64,000 nucleotides of DNA, taken from the NCBI RefSeq assembly GCF_030269925.1, contig NC_085121.1, positions 16,013,501 through 16,077,500 on the forward strand, given 5' to 3'. Position 1 is the stretch's first letter; every line of letters starts with the position of its first letter. The notes below the pieces were generated by a model. The model had not been told where the DNA came from. It ran no database searches and worked only from the letters and a program-made list of their open reading frames with translations. Source of the DNA: Bombyx mori. Taxonomy: Eukaryota > Arthropoda > Insecta > Lepidoptera > Bombycidae. A program made the position numbers and the translations under genes. Of this stretch, positions 57,956 through 64,000 are shown in pieces.

Positions 57956-58297
57956 CTCCTTCTGGCAATGTGCCCAAAATATCGGAAACTCAAAGTCTCA
58001 ATTAATTGAATTTTCAAAAAAGTATACACATCTAACAAAAAGTTTTGTTTCCAAAATATTATGACACTGGCTAAAAATCTTATGTCAAATTCAAATTTAA
58101 TATGTTCGATTCCATGAAAAAACAACGAAACAGAATGTTCCTTTTCAAAACTCATTCTAATTGAAAATTTCGTGTGTGATGCAACTCTTGTAGGAAAATC
58201 ATTGCATTTTTATATTAATTTTTTTTTTACATGATCAAATTCTCGAAAGTGTTTATTTAATATTCGATTCGGGGGGTTCCAAATTTTTAGTGCAATC

Positions 58298-60702
<2,405 letters not shown>

Positions 60703-60779
60703 ATGTTGTCCTGTTCAGTGTTTGTAACTTGTTGGTGTTTAGTGTTAGGCGTAATGTTTGTTAATTTGTTTAAACTTTT

Positions 60780-60785
60780 AATAAA
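60780..60785 (+). terminator. Polyadenylation signal of beta-tubulin gene 2
   Basis: AATAAA lies 78 bases after the stop codon of gene 2. Confidence 0.7.
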
Positions 60786-60896
60786 ATGGGTGTTTAAATA
60801 ATTTGCGTTTAGTTTGAGCTAACGTGGTCAGGTTAATAGCCGCTATGTCCATTGTCTACGAGAAGGTGTGGAGGGTTGTCCTAAGCTAGCGTGACG

Positions 60897-61096
60897 CCTT
60901 TACTGGTGACATGTCTTGAGGGTCCACGCGGGTAGATACCGCCCGCGCTTATGTCGTGAAACAATGCGTTTCGGTTAGAAGGGAGGGGCTGCTGTTGTAC
61001 TTTGAAGAAAGACTTGAAAATCGTCTCAAGGTGGGTGACGGTATTATAGTTGGATGTATATGGGCCAGTGATCACTTAGCACCAGGTAGGCCCATT
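60897..61096 (+). mobile_element. Bm1-type SINE, degraded
   Basis: actggtgacatgtcttgagg to gcaccaggtaggccc. Lies between the convergent tubulin genes 2 and 3. Confidence 0.6.
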
Positions 61097-61138
61097 GTAA
61101 TCACCAGGTCATTACAATAAACTGGATTAAAAGATATC

Positions 61139-61330
61139 TTTGAAGGGTGGGGCCATAGATTATACACTTAATATGGTGGGGCAGCCGTTGTAACTAACTT
61201 GAGACCTTAGAACTTATATCTCAAGATGGGTGGCGCATTTACGTTGTGAATGTCTATGGGCTCCAGTAACCACTTAACACCAGGTGGGCTGTGAGCTCGT
61301 CCACCCATCTAAGCAATAAAAAAAAATAGC
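61139..61330 (+). mobile_element. Bm1-type SINE, 5'-truncated
   Basis: gggcagccgttgtaactaac to atctaagcaataaaaaaaa. Confidence 0.78.
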
Positions 61331-61592
61331 AGGACATGTGAGCGAGCAGAAGCTCAGCCAGGAGAGCATTTTTACGAATGCATTGCATGGCCTGCTGTTA
61401 ATATACTGGAGTTACTAACCACTGGTTATGTTGCAATATTGAGACCTCAGCCTAGTTCTGTCCCTGTCAATTAATCACTGCACTAACATAGTGGGTGCGC
61501 TAGTATAGTATGAACCAAAGAACCCATAAATTGAAACATTTTAGTTTTTATCCAACACGGAATATTATATTTCACAAACATTCGAATTTTGA

Positions 61593-62888
61593 TTATTGTT
61601 CATCACTGTCGTCGTTTTGCTCTTCTACTGTTTCTTCGTCTTCGAACTCCTGGTCAATGGTCGCATCCTGATACTGCTGGTACTCCGATAACAGATCACT
61701 GACATTGTTATCAGCTTCTGCAAAATCTCCCTCCTCCATACCCTCGCCTGTGTACCAATGTAGGAAAGCTTTTCTACTAAACATTGCTGCAAACTGCTCT
61801 GAAATCCTCTTGAAAATTTCCTGGATCGCGGTTGTATTCCCAATGAATGTCGCGGACATTTTCATTCCTCTGGGCGGGATGTCACAAACCGCAGTCTGCA
61901 CGTTATTTGGGATCCATTCGACGAAAAAGTCCTTATTCTTTTTCTGCACGTTAAGGATTTGCTCGTCTATTTCCTTCATTGACATTCTTCCCCGGAAGAC
62001 GGTGGCTACAGTGAGATAGCGACCGCGGTGAGGATCACAAGCCGCCATCATATTCTTTGCGTCGAACATTTGTTGTGTTAATTCTGGTACCGTGAGAGCG
62101 CGGTACTGCTGACTATTTCTTGACGTCAGCGGTGCAAAGCCGGGCATAAAGAAGTGCAGCCTCGGAAAGGGTATCATATTGACCGCTAACTTTCGTAGAT
62201 CCGCGTTAAGTTGCCCTGGAAACCGCAGACACGTTGTCACGCCAGACATCGTTAAAGACACCAGATGGTTCAGATCCCCGTACGTAGGCGTCATGAGCTT
62301 CAACGTTCTGTGGCATATGTAATACAAAGCTTCGTTATCGATGCAGTAAGACTGGATTGAATTCTCTATTAATTGATTCACGGATAAAGTGGCATTGTAT
62401 GGTTCAACGACTGTGTCTGAAACTGTTGGACTTGGAACCACTGAGTATGTGGCCGTAATTCGATCTGGGTATTCTTCGGTTAAGTTAGCGAGCAGCAAAG
62501 TGCCCATGCCTGATCCTGTACCTCCTCCAAGAGAATGGACTAATTGGAAGCCTTGCAAGCAATCGCAGCCTTCCGCTTCCTTTCTGACCACATCGAGGAC
62601 TGTTTCAAGTAAATCTGCCCCTTCGGTGTAATGTCCTTTAGCCCAGTTATTGCCTGCGCCTGAGGCACCGCAGACTACGTTATCTGGACGGTAGATAGAG
62701 CCGTAGGGTCCGCCTCGGATTGAATCCATGGTACTGGGCTCGAGATCTACAAGAACAGCTCTAGGAACATATTTAGCTCCAAATGCTTCGTTGTAGTAGA
62801 CATTGATCCGCTCGAGTTGCAAATCAGAGTCTCCTTGGTAGCGGCCACAGGGGTCGATTCCGTGCTCGTCAGATATCACTTCCCAAAA
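61593..62888 (-). CDS. betaTub: Beta-tubulin gene 3, divergent isotype; exon 1 outside window
   Basis: The exon opens with Phe-Trp-Glu at 62888 immediately after a CAG acceptor, exactly the position of the codon-19 intron in its two neighbours. It runs 431 codons to a stop. No MREI exon was found up to base 64000, so the intron is longer than 1.1 kb and exon 1 lies beyond the window. The nucleotide loops ([19 protein letters not shown]) are intact. Differences from the usual isotype include NVVCGA for NFVFGQ before SGAGNN, NSIQSY for NTDETY (position 198 is Q, not E), ALYYICHRT for ALYDICFRT (D209Y, F212H), and [14 protein letters not shown]. The tail is [19 protein letters not shown], longer, rich in Asp/Gln and without the EGEF axonemal motif. 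With a 19-codon first exon the protein would be about 450 residues. Probably a tissue-specific isotype (inference). Confidence 0.93.
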   Translation of the reverse strand, partial: FWEVISDEHGIDPCGRYQGDSDLQLERINVYYNEAFGAKYVPRAVLVDLEPSTMDSIRGGPYGSIYRPDNVVCGASGAGNNWAKGHYTEGADLLETVLDVVRKEAEGCDCLQGFQLVHSLGGGTGSGMGTLLLANLTEEYPDRITATYSVVPSPTVSDTVVEPYNATLSVNQLIENSIQSYCIDNEALYYICHRTLKLMTPTYGDLNHLVSLTMSGVTTCLRFPGQLNADLRKLAVNMIPFPRLHFFMPGFAPLTSRNSQQYRALTVPELTQQMFDAKNMMAACDPHRGRYLTVATVFRGRMSMKEIDEQILNVQKKNKDFFVEWIPNNVQTAVCDIPPRGMKMSATFIGNTTAIQEIFKRISEQFAAMFSRKAFLHWYTGEGMEEGDFAEADNNVSDLLSEYQQYQDATIDQEFEDEETVEEQNDDSDEQ

Positions 62889-63492
62889 CTGGAAAACAAT
62901 TAACTATGATACTATATTTCATTACCAACGCAAGCAAATATCGTAATGTATAAAAATCGACTATAAATATATCGACGGATGAAACGATATTTTGTATAAG
63001 TGACATTTTTGCAACTTCACAGGGGAGCCATTTAAAGTTTAAAATTTGGAAAAAATATCATAACAAAAAAACTTTTTCAACTATTTGAATGGAGTAAACA
63101 TAATTGAAGTTCAATTAAGAACATAGAATTGTTGATGCTAATAATCAAATCAAACGCACCTTTCATTACAAAGATAAGTGTCGCGTGTTAAGCATAATGT
63201 CGCCTAAACCTTTTAGCCTTTCCCCCCTCGACATTTAATCTTCTATTATAGAATATCCTAATGTCAAGTTCAGGAAATATTGTAAAAAGTAGTTCAATGA
63301 TATTTTCATGATAAATTAGACGACTTCATAATAGTCGTTAATAAAAGCAATCCCGACAATTAACTTCAATCAAACTGTAGGTGCTATTGAGACAATTAAA
63401 AAATTTTTTTAATATTCTTCGCTAAAATATGTTCTGTAGAATTAAGAAATTATTTTTGGTGCTACTGGACATGTTTTCTCAGCGAAGTTAAC

Positions 63493-63611
63493 CTACTGAG
63501 TTTTTTGCTGGATTTTGATCCCTCTTGCTAGGGATAGCAAATTCTCTCAGGTTGAACCCGTGAGCTCACTTACCCGTCCTTAGGCTACCAGCAAATAGGT
63601 AGGGAAAAAAA
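63493..63611 (+). repeat. Retroposon family B, diverged, in tubulin gene 3 intron
   Basis: ctgagttttttgctggattt to caaataggtagggaaaaaaa. Confidence 0.55.
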
Positions 63612-63658
63612 TCTCAGCGACTTTAGCGCTGAACGATATAGTTCGTAAGCTACGATAG

Positions 63659-63904
63659 TTTTTTTTTAATTGCAAATATGGGTGGACGAGCTCACGGCCC
63701 ACCTGGTGTTAAGTGGTTACTGGAGCCCATAGACATCTACAACGTAAATGCGCCACCCACCTTGAGATATAAGTTCTAAGGTCTCAGTATAGTTACAACG
63801 GCTGCCCCACCCTTTAAAACGAAACCCATTACTTGTTCACGGCCGATATAGGCAGGGTGGTGGTACCTACCCGTGCGGACTCACAAGAGGTCCTACCACC
63901 AGTC
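63659..63904 (-). mobile_element. Bm1-type SINE in tubulin gene 3 intron
   Basis: tgggtggacgagctcacggc to gaggtcctaccaccag; poly(T) at 63659. Confidence 0.8.
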
Positions 63905-64000
63905 AGAAGCTATTCCTATAACAACCAAGATCCAGATTCAGTTCCAAATTTGTATATTTATGATGTTTATATCTATGAACGTTTCCGCGGTGACCATAAC

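Larger units (their letters stand above)
62889..64000 (-). other. Partial first intron of beta-tubulin gene 3
   Basis: Runs from the acceptor at 62889-62890 to the window end. Holds a family-B fragment and a Bm1 SINE. No MREI-coding exon seen. Confidence 0.75.

Noticed and set aside
62889..64000. Exon 1 of beta-tubulin gene 3
   Set aside because: No sequence coding MREI...GNQIG found on the minus strand; it must lie beyond the window.

Overview
This window is moth nuclear DNA, almost certainly a silkmoth (Bombyx). It is AT-rich and intron-containing. It is crowded with about twenty copies of one tRNA-headed SINE whose sequence matches the Bombyx Bm1 family, plus Helitrons, LINE 3' ends, MITEs and LTR elements typical of Lepidoptera. 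Nothing in it is prokaryotic. Splice sites were called by eye from GT/AG signals, reading phase and protein similarity.

Host genes. (1) A diacylglycerol kinase of the delta/eta/kappa type lies on the minus strand. Its first coding exon (42841-42978) and its second (19658-19768, start of the PH domain) are separated by a 23-kb intron. The rest of the gene must lie left of base 1 or in exons I could not recognise. (2) Three beta-tubulin genes follow at 43.7-45.5 kb (+), 58.3-60.7 kb (+) and 61.6-62.9 kb (-, exon 1 outside the window). Genes 1 and 2 show the intron after codon 19, and gene 3 has its acceptor at the same place. Gene 2 is orthodox. Gene 1 has unusual substitutions in the nucleotide-binding loops, and gene 3 has a divergent core and tail. 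The kinase and beta-tubulin gene 1 are head to head across 735 bp. Tubulin genes 2 and 3 are tail to tail. (3) A possible first exon of an unidentified membrane protein (26357-26473, +) lies inside the kinase intron.

Mobile DNA. 0-19 kb, left of the PH exon, holds SINEs, LINE 3' ends, a solo LTR (2733-3119), long-stem fold-back repeats (5-6.4 kb) and two Helitrons joined end to end (18893-19570). 20-42 kb, the kinase intron, holds more Bm1 copies, Helitrons, a 231-bp MITE and a 4-kb LTR retrotransposon (34953-38945). That element has apparently identical LTRs and encodes only Gag. It also carries a 32-bp minisatellite with a 96-bp higher-order period. 46703-57368, between tubulin genes 1 and 2, is a complete BEL/Pao LTR retrotransposon on the minus strand. 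It has 216-bp LTRs, a 5-bp target duplication and a tRNA-Arg primer site. A non-LTR retrotransposon with an uninterrupted 1053-codon frame breaks its polymerase, and a 266-bp hAT-type MITE sits in its leader. Without this composite, tubulin genes 1 and 2 would be about 2 kb apart.
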